Source of the DNA: Burkholderiales bacterium PBB2
GTDB taxonomy: Bacteria > Pseudomonadota > Gammaproteobacteria > Burkholderiales > Burkholderiaceae_C
Direction: 5' to 3'
Assembly: GCA_002255955.1 (NCBI GenBank)
Contig: NKIM01000035.1
Location: forward strand, 1-50,185
DNA length: 50,185 bases
The translations under genes and the position numbers were made by a program. Under the pieces are notes generated by a model. It did not search any database. It saw only the letters and a list, made by a program, of their open reading frames with translations, and had not been told where the DNA came from. Of this stretch, positions 17,869 through 26,469 are shown piece after piece (within the stretch, counting starts at the first letter, position 1; each line of letters opens with the position of its first letter).

Positions 17869-18522
17869 ATGATCCATATCGTCATCGTGGACGATCATGC
17901 CGTTGTGCGCGCCGGCTTGCGCCAGTATTTTTCCGAGCAGCCCGATTTCTGCGTGGTGGCCGAGGCCTCCCAGGGCCGCGAAGCCCTGGCTTTGTTGCGG
18001 GGGGCCGAGCAGGCCGGCATGGCCATCGATGTGATGCTGCTGGACATTGCCATGCCCGAGCAAAGCGGGGTCGATGCCTTGCAGGCCATCCGCGCCCGCG
18101 CGCCCAGCTTGCCGGTCCTGATCTTCAGCGGCTTTCCCGAGAGCCAGTACGCCAGCCTCTTGCTGCGCCAGGGTGCCAGTGGCTATCTGAGTAAGGACTG
18201 CGAGCCCGAGGCCCTCCTGCAGGCCATCCGCACGGTCAGCCGCGGCCGGCGCTACATCAGCGCGGCCGTGGCCGAGCAGCTGGCCGATGGCCTGGCAGCC
18301 GGTGGCGTGGATGCCTCCCAGGCCCACCAGCAGTTGTCCGAGCGCGAGCTGCAGGTCTTTCTGCGCCTGGCTGCTGGCCAAACGGTGGGCCAGCTGGCCC
18401 TGGCCCTGTGCCTCAGCGTCAAGACGGTCAGCACCTACCGCAGCCGGGTGATGGACAAGATGGGCCTGGCCAGCAACAGCGAGCTCACGCATTACGCCTT
18501 GCGCCACGGTTTGATTCTTTGA
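17869..18522 (+). CDS. NarL/FixJ-family response regulator
   Basis: 217 residues. Receiver domain with acidic Asp8/Asp9, phospho-acceptor Asp59 (VMLLDIAMPE), Ser87 and Lys109 (GYLSKD); LuxR-type DNA-binding domain about 150-215 (LSERELQVFLRLAAGQTVG, VKTVSTYRSRVMDKMG). All switch residues are present. Divergent from the soluble kinase gene. Targets are not apparent from the window. Confidence 0.9.
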   Translation: MIHIVIVDDHAVVRAGLRQYFSEQPDFCVVAEASQGREALALLRGAEQAGMAIDVMLLDIAMPEQSGVDALQAIRARAPSLPVLIFSGFPESQYASLLLRQGASGYLSKDCEPEALLQAIRTVSRGRRYISAAVAEQLADGLAAGGVDASQAHQQLSERELQVFLRLAAGQTVGQLALALCLSVKTVSTYRSRVMDKMGLASNSELTHYALRHGLIL

Positions 18523-18537
18523 ACGCGCATGCGACGC

Positions 18538-18942
18538 TCAGTCCGTGAGCGGCACCGCCACGGGCACCAGGCTGCGCAGGTAGACGATAAGCGCATCGAT
18601 CTCGCCGGATTTGTCAAAGATGCGGTCGGCGCCCAGCTCCAGGCAGCTGCGACGGATGTCGGGCGTGGCGTAATTGCTCAGCACCACCAGGCGGCGCGGC
18701 AGGGCGGGCGGCGGCAGGCGCTGCACCGCACGCAGCAGGCCCAGGCCGGAGCCACCCTTGAGGAAGATGTCGATCAGGATCAGGTCGACCGCATGGCCTG
18801 GCTGGGCCAGCCAGCGCAGGGCGCTGGCCTCGCTGTCGGCCACACCGAGCACCCGCAGCGGCAGCAGCTCCTCCAGGGTGGCGATCAGCTCCGCTTGCAG
18901 CAGGGGGCTGTCTTCGACGAGAAAGGCCTTGAGTTCAAGCAT
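18538..18942 (-). CDS. Stand-alone receiver-domain response regulator
   Basis: 134 residues, a single CheY-like receiver: Glu10/Asp11, phospho-acceptor Asp58 (LILIDIFLKGGSG), Ser89, Lys111 (RIFDKSGEID). No output domain, so it acts by protein contact or as a phosphate sink. Convergent with the NarL-type regulator, 15 bases apart; may share its kinase. Confidence 0.85.
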   Translation of the reverse strand: MLELKAFLVEDSPLLQAELIATLEELLPLRVLGVADSEASALRWLAQPGHAVDLILIDIFLKGGSGLGLLRAVQRLPPPALPRRLVVLSNYATPDIRRSCLELGADRIFDKSGEIDALIVYLRSLVPVAVPLTD

Positions 18943-19009
18943 GGGGGCCAGTGTCGGGCGCCTGCTGGCCCCGCGCCATCAGAGAAGCCGGTGAGGGCGT
19001 GTCGGACAA

Positions 19010-19046
19010 GGCCTACAAGCGAAGCGGCCGTGTCGGCCTGTAGGCC
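19010..19046. repeat. 8-bp inverted repeat upstream of Cys-repeat protein gene
   Basis: GGCCTACA (19010-19017) and TGTAGGCC (19039-19046), perfect arms, 21-base spacer, with a further GGCCTAC copy just after. Lies in the 244-base gap before the gene at 19187. Operator or RNA structure; no other feature seen there. Confidence 0.4.
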
Positions 19047-19186
19047 ACGGCCTACGCGGGCTCGCGGCTCCGTCCGCTGTTGGCCGATGCGCTGCCCGCC
19101 CACACTGGCCTTGGCCCGAGCCGCGAGCCCTGCGTGGCGGCTCTCTCCTTTTGTTTTCAACGCACCCAGCCCAAGGAAAGCCCATC

Positions 19187-19756
19187 ATGAAATTCCATGC
19201 CACTCCCAAGTCTTCCGTGTTCCAGCGCAGCGCCCTCGTCAGTCTGCTGCTTGCAGCCCTGCCGCTGAGCAGCGCCTGGGCCATGAGCAAGGCCGAGAAC
19301 GCCGATGCGCGCAGCCGCATCGAAAGCAGCTACAAGTCCGAGCGCGCGGCCTGCAATGCCATGGCGCACAACGCCAAGGACATCTGCATCGAGGAAGCCA
19401 AGGCCAAGGAAAAGGTCGCCCTGGCCGAGCAGGAGTTCGCCTTCACCGGCACGCTGTCTGACCAGCGCAAGGTCGGCGTGGCCAAAGCCGAATCGGCCTA
19501 TGCCGTGGCCAAGGAGCGCTGCGACGACAAGTCCGGCAACGACAAGGATGTCTGCGTCAAGGAAGCCAAGGCCGTCGAGACCAAGGCCCTGGCTGACCTG
19601 ACCCTGGCCAAGAAGGTCGGTGAAGCTGTCACCGAAGCCAAGGACGACAAGCGCGATGCCAATTACAAGGTCGCAGCCGAGAAATGCGATGCCATGGCCG
19701 GCACGGCCAAGGACAACTGCGTGGCCGAAGCCAAGCTCAAGTACGGCAAGAGCTGA
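19187..19756 (+). CDS. Periplasmic protein with three Cys-x10-Cys repeats
   Basis: 189 residues, no named family recognised. Signal peptide ends near residue 32 (PLSSAWA-M). The mature chain is Ala/Lys/Glu-rich, helical, with three copies of a unit of the form Cys-Asp/Asn-x8/9-Asp-x-Cys-x2-Glu-Ala-Lys: Cys56/67, Cys112/123, Cys167/178, at a period of 55-56 residues. Each pair is spaced the same, suggesting three disulfide-pinned helical hairpins or metal sites. ATG 19187 has AAGGAAAG upstream; a start at 19151 is weaker. Related proteins occur in other Burkholderiales as uncharacterised envelope proteins (recollection, not checked). Confidence 0.8.
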   Translation: MKFHATPKSSVFQRSALVSLLLAALPLSSAWAMSKAENADARSRIESSYKSERAACNAMAHNAKDICIEEAKAKEKVALAEQEFAFTGTLSDQRKVGVAKAESAYAVAKERCDDKSGNDKDVCVKEAKAVETKALADLTLAKKVGEAVTEAKDDKRDANYKVAAEKCDAMAGTAKDNCVAEAKLKYGKS

Positions 19757-19777
19757 GCCAGGGAGGGGCGGGATGGA

Positions 19778-21337
19778 TCAGCTGGATCCATCCCGCCAGG
19801 CCTGGGCCAGTGCGCGCACGGCCGGGCCGATCTCGGCCGTGGGTACGCTGGCAAAGCCCAGCACCAGGCCCGCTTGCTGGCTGTGCGCCGGCAGGCCGCC
19901 CATTTGCGCCAGCGCGCCCAGCTCGATGCCGGCGCGCCGCGCCCGTTCGGCCAGGCGCGTCTCCTCCGTGCGGTCGGCCAGGGGCAGAAAGGCCTGCAGC
20001 CCAGCCGGCACCGGCTGCAGGCGGTGCTGCGGGTGCAGGGGCAGCAGCTCCTGGGCCCAGGCCTGCAGCAGGGCGTCGCGCCGCTCGCGTGCGGCCCGGC
20101 GCATGCGCCGCACATGGCGCAGAAAATGCCCCTCGGCCATGAACTCGGCCAGCACCGCCTGATCGGCGATCGAGGCCTGACGGTCCAGCACCGAGCGCAG
20201 GCGCGCCAGCGTCGGCAGCCAGGCCGCCGGCGCCACCAGATAGCCCAGGCGCAGGCCCGGGAACAGCAGCTTGGAGAAGCTGCCCACGTACAGCGTGCGC
20301 GCATCCGACTCGCCCTCCAGCGAAGCCAGAGGCGCCAGCGGCACGCCGCTGAAGCGGTACTCGCCGTCGTAATCGTCCTCCAGCACGTAGGCATCGTTTT
20401 GGCGGGCCCAGGCCAGCAGCTCCAGGCGCCGTTGCGCACTCATCACCACCCCGGTCGGATATTGGTGCGAGGGCGTGGTGTAGACCAGGCGCAGCCGCCC
20501 CAGGGCCTGCAGTGCGCCGATGCGCAGGCCCTGGCCATCCAGCGGCACCGGCAGCACCTGCGCGCCGCTCAGCCCCAGCGCCGCAGCGGCAGCGCGGTAG
20601 CCGGGGGACTCCATGCCCACCCGGTCGCCCGGCCGCAGCAGGGCCAGGGCGGCCATGGCAATCGCCTGCTGCGAGCCGGCCGTCACCAGCACCTGATCGA
20701 CGCAGCAGTGCAAGCCGCGCGAGTGGCTCAGATAGCCGGCGATCAGCTCGCGCAGGCGCGGCAGGCCAGCTGCATCCTCGTAGCTCAAGGAGGCCCGAGG
20801 GCCGGGCCGCGCTTGCGCGCGCCAGAAGCGGGCCTGCAAGCGCGACCAGAGCGCGTGGGGGAAGAGATCCAGCGCCGGCAGGCCGTGGCGAAAGGCCCGG
20901 CCCGGGCCTTGCACGACAGGGCTGGGCTGGTAGTCCTGCAGGCGCAGCCAGAGCGGGCTGTCGGGCGTGCGCGGGCTCGCGGCGCGGCTTGGGGCCGTGG
21001 GAGAGGCGGATGACGACGGTGCGGCCAGATCGCTGACATAACTGCCCGCTCCCATGCGCGAGCGGATGAAGCCCTCGCTCTCCAGCTGCTCGTAGGCTCG
21101 CAGCACCGTGTTGCGCGAGACCGCCAGGGCTTGGGCCAGGGCGCGGCTGGTCGGCAGGCGCGCGCCGGGTGCCAGCTGGGCCTGCAGGATGCGGGCCTTG
21201 ATCTGGCCGTGGATCTGCTGGCTCAGGCCAGGCACCGCGTCTTTTCCGGCGCCCGCCTCGCCCAGCAGCTGCATGCCGGTCGGGTCCAGTGCCAGGGCGG
21301 CTTGTGGCGGCTGCCGCTTGGAAATTGGTTCCATCAT
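19778..21337 (-). CDS. MocR/PdxR-family regulator (GntR HTH fused to aminotransferase fold)
   Basis: About 519 residues. GntR-type winged helix about residues 30-95 (LPTSRALAQALAVSRNTVL, AYEQLESEGFIRSRMG), Ser/Pro linker, then a fold-type-I aminotransferase domain with the PLP-binding lysine in SFSKLLFPGLRLGYL and DDYDGEYRF. Such proteins sense PLP or an amine and activate or repress a divergent gene. Start is uncertain: ATG at 21337 or 21334 overlaps the inverted repeat; an internal ATG (MQLLGEAG) is possible. The frame open to 21835 is only overlap with the divergent gene. Likely controls the PaiB-like gene next door. Confidence 0.88.
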   Translation of the reverse strand: MMEPISKRQPPQAALALDPTGMQLLGEAGAGKDAVPGLSQQIHGQIKARILQAQLAPGARLPTSRALAQALAVSRNTVLRAYEQLESEGFIRSRMGAGSYVSDLAAPSSSASPTAPSRAASPRTPDSPLWLRLQDYQPSPVVQGPGRAFRHGLPALDLFPHALWSRLQARFWRAQARPGPRASLSYEDAAGLPRLRELIAGYLSHSRGLHCCVDQVLVTAGSQQAIAMAALALLRPGDRVGMESPGYRAAAAALGLSGAQVLPVPLDGQGLRIGALQALGRLRLVYTTPSHQYPTGVVMSAQRRLELLAWARQNDAYVLEDDYDGEYRFSGVPLAPLASLEGESDARTLYVGSFSKLLFPGLRLGYLVAPAAWLPTLARLRSVLDRQASIADQAVLAEFMAEGHFLRHVRRMRRAARERRDALLQAWAQELLPLHPQHRLQPVPAGLQAFLPLADRTEETRLAERARRAGIELGALAQMGGLPAHSQQAGLVLGFASVPTAEIGPAVRALAQAWRDGSS

Positions 21338-21369
21338 TTTTTTGAAAAGTGGCTCTTTGATGGTACCAA
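21325..21369. promoter_or_regulatory. Inverted repeat between MocR and PaiB-like genes
   Basis: TTGGTTCCATCA (21325-21336) and TGATGGTACCAA (21358-21369): 11 of 12 positions pair, arms 33 bases apart centre to centre (three helical turns). It covers the MocR start codon and lies 11-23 bases before the PaiB-like start, fitting an operator for the MocR protein. Confidence 0.55.
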
Positions 21370-21391
21370 GCGGCGCCCTATGCTGAGCGCC

Positions 21392-22042
21392 ATGTACCAA
21401 CCTGCCCATTTCCGCTGCGAAGAGTTCGCCCACGCCCGCCGCTTCATGGCCGAGCAGCCCCTGGCCCTTTTGATCGGCCCCGATGCCCAGGGCGAGAGCT
21501 TTGGCAGCCATCTGCCGCTGAGCCTGCTGGAGCTGCCCGCGGACGGGCAGGGCCAGCCGGCCTGGTGTCTGGAAGGCCATATGGCCCGCGCCAACCCGCA
21601 CTGGGCCTGGTTGGCCGGGCTGCTGCAGGCAGGAGGCCCGCAGGTGCTGGCGGTATTCAGCGGCCCCGGCGCCTATGTCTCGCCGCGCCACTACGACAGC
21701 CTGCAGAACGTGCCGACCTGGAACTACATGGCCGTGCATGTCTACGGTGAGCTGGAGTTGGTGGACGAGGTCCAGGCCAAGGACGCCCTGCTCAAGCGCC
21801 TGATCACCTCGCACGAGCCGGCCTATGCCGAGCAATGGCGCGGTCTCTCACCCGATTACCAGCAACGCTTGCTCGGCGCCATCGTCGGTTTTCGCCTGCA
21901 CATCCGGCGCTGGGAGGCCAAGTTCAAGCTGAGCCAGAACCGCAGCGCCGCCGAGCGCCAGCGCATCCGTGCCGCCTGGAGCGAGGGCGGCGATCCGCGC
22001 GAGCAGGAGCTGGCGGCCTGGATGGAAAAGCTGGGCCTGTGA
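21392..22042 (+). CDS. PaiB-like FMN-binding protein (negative transcriptional regulator family)
   Basis: 216 residues from ATG 21392 (MYQPAHFR, the usual family start; ATG 21380 would add four). Split-barrel flavin-binding fold with SHLPLSLLE, LEGHMARANPHW, GPGAYVSPRHY, VPTWNYMAVHVYG and the C-terminal FRLHIRRWEAKFKLSQNR. B. subtilis PaiB affects sporulation and protease genes, but most homologues are probably flavin or heme enzymes. Divergent from the MocR regulator. Confidence 0.88.
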   Translation: MYQPAHFRCEEFAHARRFMAEQPLALLIGPDAQGESFGSHLPLSLLELPADGQGQPAWCLEGHMARANPHWAWLAGLLQAGGPQVLAVFSGPGAYVSPRHYDSLQNVPTWNYMAVHVYGELELVDEVQAKDALLKRLITSHEPAYAEQWRGLSPDYQQRLLGAIVGFRLHIRRWEAKFKLSQNRSAAERQRIRAAWSEGGDPREQELAAWMEKLGL

Positions 22043-22128
22043 GACACCGATCAACCCACCCACTGACACAGCAGATGCAAGCCGAACCGCAACAACTTCA
22101 AGTCCCAGTGCCTCAGGACATCGCCCCG

Positions 22129-22713
22129 ATGCAGATTCAGCCCGTGCGCCTGCAAGGCCGCGTGGTCTGTCTGGAGCCTCTGGACCTCGCCCGGCACCTG
22201 CCTGGCTTGTGTGCCGTGGGCCTGGACCCCGAGCTCTGGCAATGGGTGCCCACCCAGGTGCGTAGCGAAGCGCAGATGCGGGCGTACGTGGAGACGGCGC
22301 TGCAGGAGCAGGCGCGCGGCAGCTCGCTGCCCTTTGCCATCCGCTCGCTGGCCGAGGACCGGGTGATCGGCTGCACCCGTTTCGGCAACATCTCGCCGCG
22401 CGACCATCGGCTGGAGATCGGCTGGACCTGGCTGGGTCGCGCCTGGCAGCGTAGCGGCGCCAACACCGAGGCCAAGACCTTGCTTTTGACCCATGCCTTC
22501 GAGAGCCTGGGCGCCTGGCGGGTGGAGCTCAAGACCGATGCGCTCAATGCCAAATCGCGCGCTGCCATCGCCCGCATTGGCGCGCAGCAAGAGGGCATCC
22601 TGCGGCGCCACACCCTGACCGACACCGGCCGCGTGCGCGACACCGTCTACTTCTCGGTGCTGGACCAGGAGTGGCCGGCGGTGAAAGCGGGGCTGCAAGC
22701 GATGCTGCGCTGA
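22129..22713 (+). CDS. GNAT-family N-acetyltransferase (RimJ/RimL-like)
   Basis: 194 residues from ATG 22129, which has AGGA 10 bases upstream; ATG 22075 (212 residues) is the alternative. RimJ/RimL-type fold: VCLEPLDLARHLPGL, IGCTRFGNISPRDHRLEIG, GWTWLGRAWQRSGANTEAK (acetyl-CoA loop region), AWRVELKTDALNAKSRAAI and IGAQQEGILRRH. Acetylates an amine on a protein N-terminus or small molecule; substrate unknown. 86 bases after the PaiB-like gene. Confidence 0.85.
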   Translation: MQIQPVRLQGRVVCLEPLDLARHLPGLCAVGLDPELWQWVPTQVRSEAQMRAYVETALQEQARGSSLPFAIRSLAEDRVIGCTRFGNISPRDHRLEIGWTWLGRAWQRSGANTEAKTLLLTHAFESLGAWRVELKTDALNAKSRAAIARIGAQQEGILRRHTLTDTGRVRDTVYFSVLDQEWPAVKAGLQAMLR

Positions 22714-22873
22714 TCGGCGCCCCGGGCTCAGGGGCTGAGGCGGGCAGGCCATGCAGGGTCAGACCGGAGCCGCTGGGGCGGTGGCGGGTGTTAGGGTGCG
22801 GGCTTGAAAGCTGTGGCGCTCCCGCTCGACGGACGGTTCAGCCTGTGTTCACCCTTGCTGACCGACCCATCCG

Positions 22874-24136
22874 ATGAGCACCGCTGCCAAGACCTTGCTT
22901 GATTCCGAGCGCCGCTTTCTTCACCCTTCGTTCTTCATGTTCCTGATCGCGCCGTTTGGTGCGACCACCGGCTACACCGCGGTCTGCCTGGCCTATCTGC
23001 TGACCCAGGCCCAGGTGGGGGCCGAGTCGGTGGCAGGCCTGCTGGCCCTGGCGTATGTGCCGCAGACCTGGAAGTTCCTCTGGGCCCCGGTGGTGGACCT
23101 GAGCCTGAGCCGCAAGACCTGGTATGTGCTGGGCCTGGTGGGCATCGTGCTGTCCATGCTGCTGGTGGGCAGCAGCCCGCTGAATGCCGCCTCCATGACC
23201 CGACTGACGATCTGGGTGTTGGTGATGGGCACGGCCTCCACCTTTCTGGCCATGGCGGTGGACAGCCTGATGGCGCACCAGACGCCCGAGCATGCCAAGG
23301 GCCGCGCGGCCGGCTGGTTCCAGGCCGGCAATCTCGGCGGTGGTGGCCTGGGCGGCGGTGCGGCCCTGTGGCTGATCCAGTCCGGTGGGCTCTCGCCCCA
23401 GATGGGCGCAGCGGCCCTGGCCGGCCTGTGCGTGCTCTGCGCCTGGCCGATTTTCTGGGTGTCGGAGGGCAGCGAGCCGGCCGCCGAGCAAGCCGAGGGC
23501 GCGGCACCGGCGCGCATCGGCGAGCGCTTGCGTGAAACCTGGGCTGATCTCTGGGCCGTGGTCCGCTCGCGCAATGGCGCCCTGGCCATGCTGCTGGTCT
23601 TCCTGCCACTGGGCACGGGCTCGATGTCGAATATGTACTCCATCATGGCGACCGAGTGGCAGGCCTCGGCCAACACCGTGGCCCTTGTCACCGGCACGGT
23701 GGCCGGCCTGCTTTCGGCCCTGGGTTGCCTGGTCGGCGGGTACATCTGCGACCGCATGAACCGGCAGATGGCCTATGTGCTGTTCGGCCTGCTGCTGGCG
23801 GGCGCCAGTGTGGCCATGGCGGTAGCGCCGCACACCGAGTGGCATTTCGTGCTCTGGACCAGCCTCTACTCCCTGATCACCGGCCTGTGCTATGCCGGCT
23901 TTTCGGCCGTGACGCTGGAGGCCATCGGCAAGGGCGCCGCCGCCACCAAGTACAACCTCATGGCCTCGCTCTCCAACACCCCGATCGGCTGGACCACGGC
24001 CTTGTACGGCTGGGTGTTTGCGCAGTTCGGCGGCCGCCTGACCTTGCTGGCCGAGCTGGCGTTGACGATTCCGGCCGCAGTGCTCTTCATCTGGGTGTTC
24101 CGCAGGAGCCGGGCTCGGGCGGCAGCCATGCTCTGA
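22874..24136 (+). CDS. Major facilitator superfamily transporter, AmpG-like
   Basis: 420 residues, about 12 membrane segments. PQTWKFLWAPVVDLS in the second to third segment and the central loop about 195-225 fit the AmpG/acetyl-CoA-transporter-like branch. AmpG imports anhydro-muropeptides; here the substrate is unproven. ATG 22874 at the start of MSTAAKTLLDSERRF. Convergent with the subtilase gene; the gap 24137-24241 holds a TGCG tandem run but no clear terminator. Confidence 0.82.
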   Translation: MSTAAKTLLDSERRFLHPSFFMFLIAPFGATTGYTAVCLAYLLTQAQVGAESVAGLLALAYVPQTWKFLWAPVVDLSLSRKTWYVLGLVGIVLSMLLVGSSPLNAASMTRLTIWVLVMGTASTFLAMAVDSLMAHQTPEHAKGRAAGWFQAGNLGGGGLGGGAALWLIQSGGLSPQMGAAALAGLCVLCAWPIFWVSEGSEPAAEQAEGAAPARIGERLRETWADLWAVVRSRNGALAMLLVFLPLGTGSMSNMYSIMATEWQASANTVALVTGTVAGLLSALGCLVGGYICDRMNRQMAYVLFGLLLAGASVAMAVAPHTEWHFVLWTSLYSLITGLCYAGFSAVTLEAIGKGAAATKYNLMASLSNTPIGWTTALYGWVFAQFGGRLTLLAELALTIPAAVLFIWVFRRSRARAAAML

Positions 24137-24241
24137 GCTGCGTGCGTGCGTGCGTGCTTCGCGCAGCAAGGCCGAAAGCCGCGCTGCCTGGGGCAGAGCG
24201 GCTCGCTCTCAAGTCGAGGATGACGCAAGTGCGCCAGTTCG

Positions 24242-26188
24242 TCAGAGCGTCATCTTCAAGGTGTAAGCCCCGGTCGTGCCCGCACTGCGCATCACGCGCA
24301 GTACCAAGGTGACGGCACTGCTGCCGGGGTTGCTGATCTTGAGCTGCTGGCTGGCGCCGACGATGCCATTGGACAGAAGCACGGTCTGACCCGTGCTCAT
24401 GTAGACACCGACGCCGAAGCCCGAGGCCGCGCTGCTGGCGCTCAGCACGGCGGTGACCGTCTTGCCGGCCGGCAGGGTGAACTTGAAGTAGTCGTTGTCA
24501 CTGGTGCTGCTGATGCTGCCGGCCACCTGGGCGGGCAGGCTGGCAACAGCCTGGGCCGTGGCGATGCTCTCGTTGGGCTCCTTGTCGCTGAGGTTGAGCA
24601 GGGCCGGGATGGGCGAGGGGGCCGGTGCCGGCTTCGGTGCGGGGGTGGGTGCGGGCACCGGGGCTGGCTTGGGCGCCGGTGTCGGGGCCGGGGCGGGTGC
24701 CGGCGCCGGGGTTGGTGCGGGCGCAGGGGCCGGCGCGCTGGTCTTGGCCGCCACGGCGGCCAGCACCGCGGCATTGGCATCGACCAGGCCGCTGCCGCAG
24801 CCGCTGCAGGCGGCAGGGAAGGCGCGGGCGCTGCTCTTGAGCAGGGTGGCCACCTGGTCCGGTGTCAGCTTGGGGTTGGCCGCCAGCATCAGGGCGGCGA
24901 CACCGCTGACCACCGGCGTGGCCATGGAGGTGCCCATCATCGAGCCGTAGTTGTCGGCGCCGGGCGTGGTGGTGCCGGCGTTCCAGGTGGAGAGGATGCC
25001 GAAGCTGCCGTCGCCGCCCGGGGCGGCCAGTGTCACCTTGCTGCCGAAGTTGGAGTAGCTGGCGCGGCCGCCGGTCTTGCCGGTGGCGGCCACCACGATC
25101 ACGCCGCTGCAGTTGGCGGGCGAGCTGCCTGCAGCGTCGATGTTGCTGTTGCCGGCCGCCACCACGACCACGGCGCCCTTGGCTCTCGCGGTGTTGATGG
25201 CATTCTGGGTGGTCGTGCTGCAGACGCCGTTGCCGCCCAGGGACAGGTTCAGCACCTTGGCTGGGTTGGGGTTGACCGGCAGGCCGCTGACGCTGCCGCC
25301 CACGGCCCAGACGATGGCGTCGGCGATGTCCGAGTCGTAGCCGCCGCAGCGGCCCAGCACGCGCAAGGGCAGCACCTTGGCGGCATAGGCCACTCCGGCC
25401 ACGCCCACCGCGTTGCCCCCGCTGGCGGCGGCGATGCCGGCCACATGGGTGCCGTGCCAGGAGCTGTTGCCGGCCCGGGAGCCGTTGCCGCATTGGTTGT
25501 TGAGCGTGAAGTCGCCGGGGTCGCTGGCATCGGCATCGCGGGCATTGCCGTCGCCCGCGAAGCTGGCGCTGCTGATGAAGTCATAGCCGGGCAGCAGGCG
25601 GGCCGCCAGGTCGGCATGGGGGCGTACGCCGGTGTCCAGCACAGCCACGGTCACACCGGCACCGGTGCTGCGGTCCCAGGCGGCCAGGGCACGGATGCCG
25701 GCCACGTTGTCGCTGAGGCTCCATTGCTGGGCCAGCAAGCTGTCGTTGGGCACCAGGGTCGGGTGGTGCAGGCGGTCGGGCTCCACATACTCGATGGCGG
25801 CATCGCCCATGCGCAGATTGGCAGCCATGGCGCCGGCATCGGCCAGACTCAGGCGGCGGTCGAGGTGGAAGACCTGGGCTCCGTTGGCCATGCGGCGCAC
25901 GTGTTTCATGCGCACGCCCTGGCGGTTGGCAGCCACCTGCATGGCGGCTTCGCTGCGGGCATTGGGGCTGCCGTCGGCATTGCTGCTGACCGCGCCGCTG
26001 CGGTATTTGACGATCAGGCGGTCGGTGTGCGGGCTGGGCTCGAAACGCGCCATCGTGGGCGTGAGATCGTCGAGCTGCAGGGGCGGGCGGGCTTGGGCAG
26101 GGAAGCTGGCCGAGCTGGCCCAGGTTGCCAGGGTGAGTGCGGCGGCGAGCTGGGTGGCGCGCAGGGGGAATGTGGCCAGGTACTGCAT
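24242..26188 (-). CDS. Secreted subtilisin-like (S8) serine protease with PPC domain
   Basis: 648 residues. Signal peptide ends near residue 33 (FPAQA). A propeptide of the inhibitor-I9 type (about 55-130) precedes the catalytic domain with Asp185 (AVLDTGV), His245 (HGTHVAG) and Ser421 (GTSMATP), all present. A Pro/Ala-rich linker (about 483-528) joins a C-terminal pre-peptidase-type (PPC) beta domain (LPAGKTVTAVL). Likely a general extracellular protease that gathers amino acids. The 281 bases upstream (26189-26469) hold its promoter region and the terminator of the preceding gene. Confidence 0.93.
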   Translation of the reverse strand: MQYLATFPLRATQLAAALTLATWASSASFPAQARPPLQLDDLTPTMARFEPSPHTDRLIVKYRSGAVSSNADGSPNARSEAAMQVAANRQGVRMKHVRRMANGAQVFHLDRRLSLADAGAMAANLRMGDAAIEYVEPDRLHHPTLVPNDSLLAQQWSLSDNVAGIRALAAWDRSTGAGVTVAVLDTGVRPHADLAARLLPGYDFISSASFAGDGNARDADASDPGDFTLNNQCGNGSRAGNSSWHGTHVAGIAAASGGNAVGVAGVAYAAKVLPLRVLGRCGGYDSDIADAIVWAVGGSVSGLPVNPNPAKVLNLSLGGNGVCSTTTQNAINTARAKGAVVVVAAGNSNIDAAGSSPANCSGVIVVAATGKTGGRASYSNFGSKVTLAAPGGDGSFGILSTWNAGTTTPGADNYGSMMGTSMATPVVSGVAALMLAANPKLTPDQVATLLKSSARAFPAACSGCGSGLVDANAAVLAAVAAKTSAPAPAPAPTPAPAPAPAPTPAPKPAPVPAPTPAPKPAPAPSPIPALLNLSDKEPNESIATAQAVASLPAQVAGSISSTSDNDYFKFTLPAGKTVTAVLSASSAASGFGVGVYMSTGQTVLLSNGIVGASQQLKISNPGSSAVTLVLRVMRSAGTTGAYTLKMTL

Positions 26189-26420
26189 CAGGGATCTGCC
26201 TCGTGAGGATCGAGGCCAGGCACCGCCATCTCTAGGCAGCCACCTGGCAGCCCCGCTACCGTGGCGCGTTGTCGGGCAGTGCGCTGTAGGCCGGAGGCTT
26301 TGCGTCCCTTGCTTTCACAAGGTTTGCGGGTGCCCGGACGATAGGGCCGGGGCCTGCGGCAGTCCAGGGGCGCAGAGCGCACATCGCGCAATTGTGAGAA
26401 TTTGTATGCAAGCGGCGCAC

Positions 26421-26452
26421 AAAAGAAAACGGGCCCTGTGCAGGGCCCGTTT
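26421..26452 (-). terminator. Rho-independent terminator of ETF-QO gene
   Basis: A perfect 12-bp stem AAACGGGCCCTG / CAGGGCCCGTTT (26427-26438, 26441-26452) with a 2-base spacer; on the minus strand it is followed by TTTTCTTTT. 17 bases past the ETF-QO stop. Confidence 0.85.
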
Positions 26453-26469
26453 GCGGCGCGATTTTTCTG

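Noticed and set aside
24137-24241. TGCG tandem run as a regulatory element
   Set aside because: Short simple repeat between convergent genes; no supporting structure.
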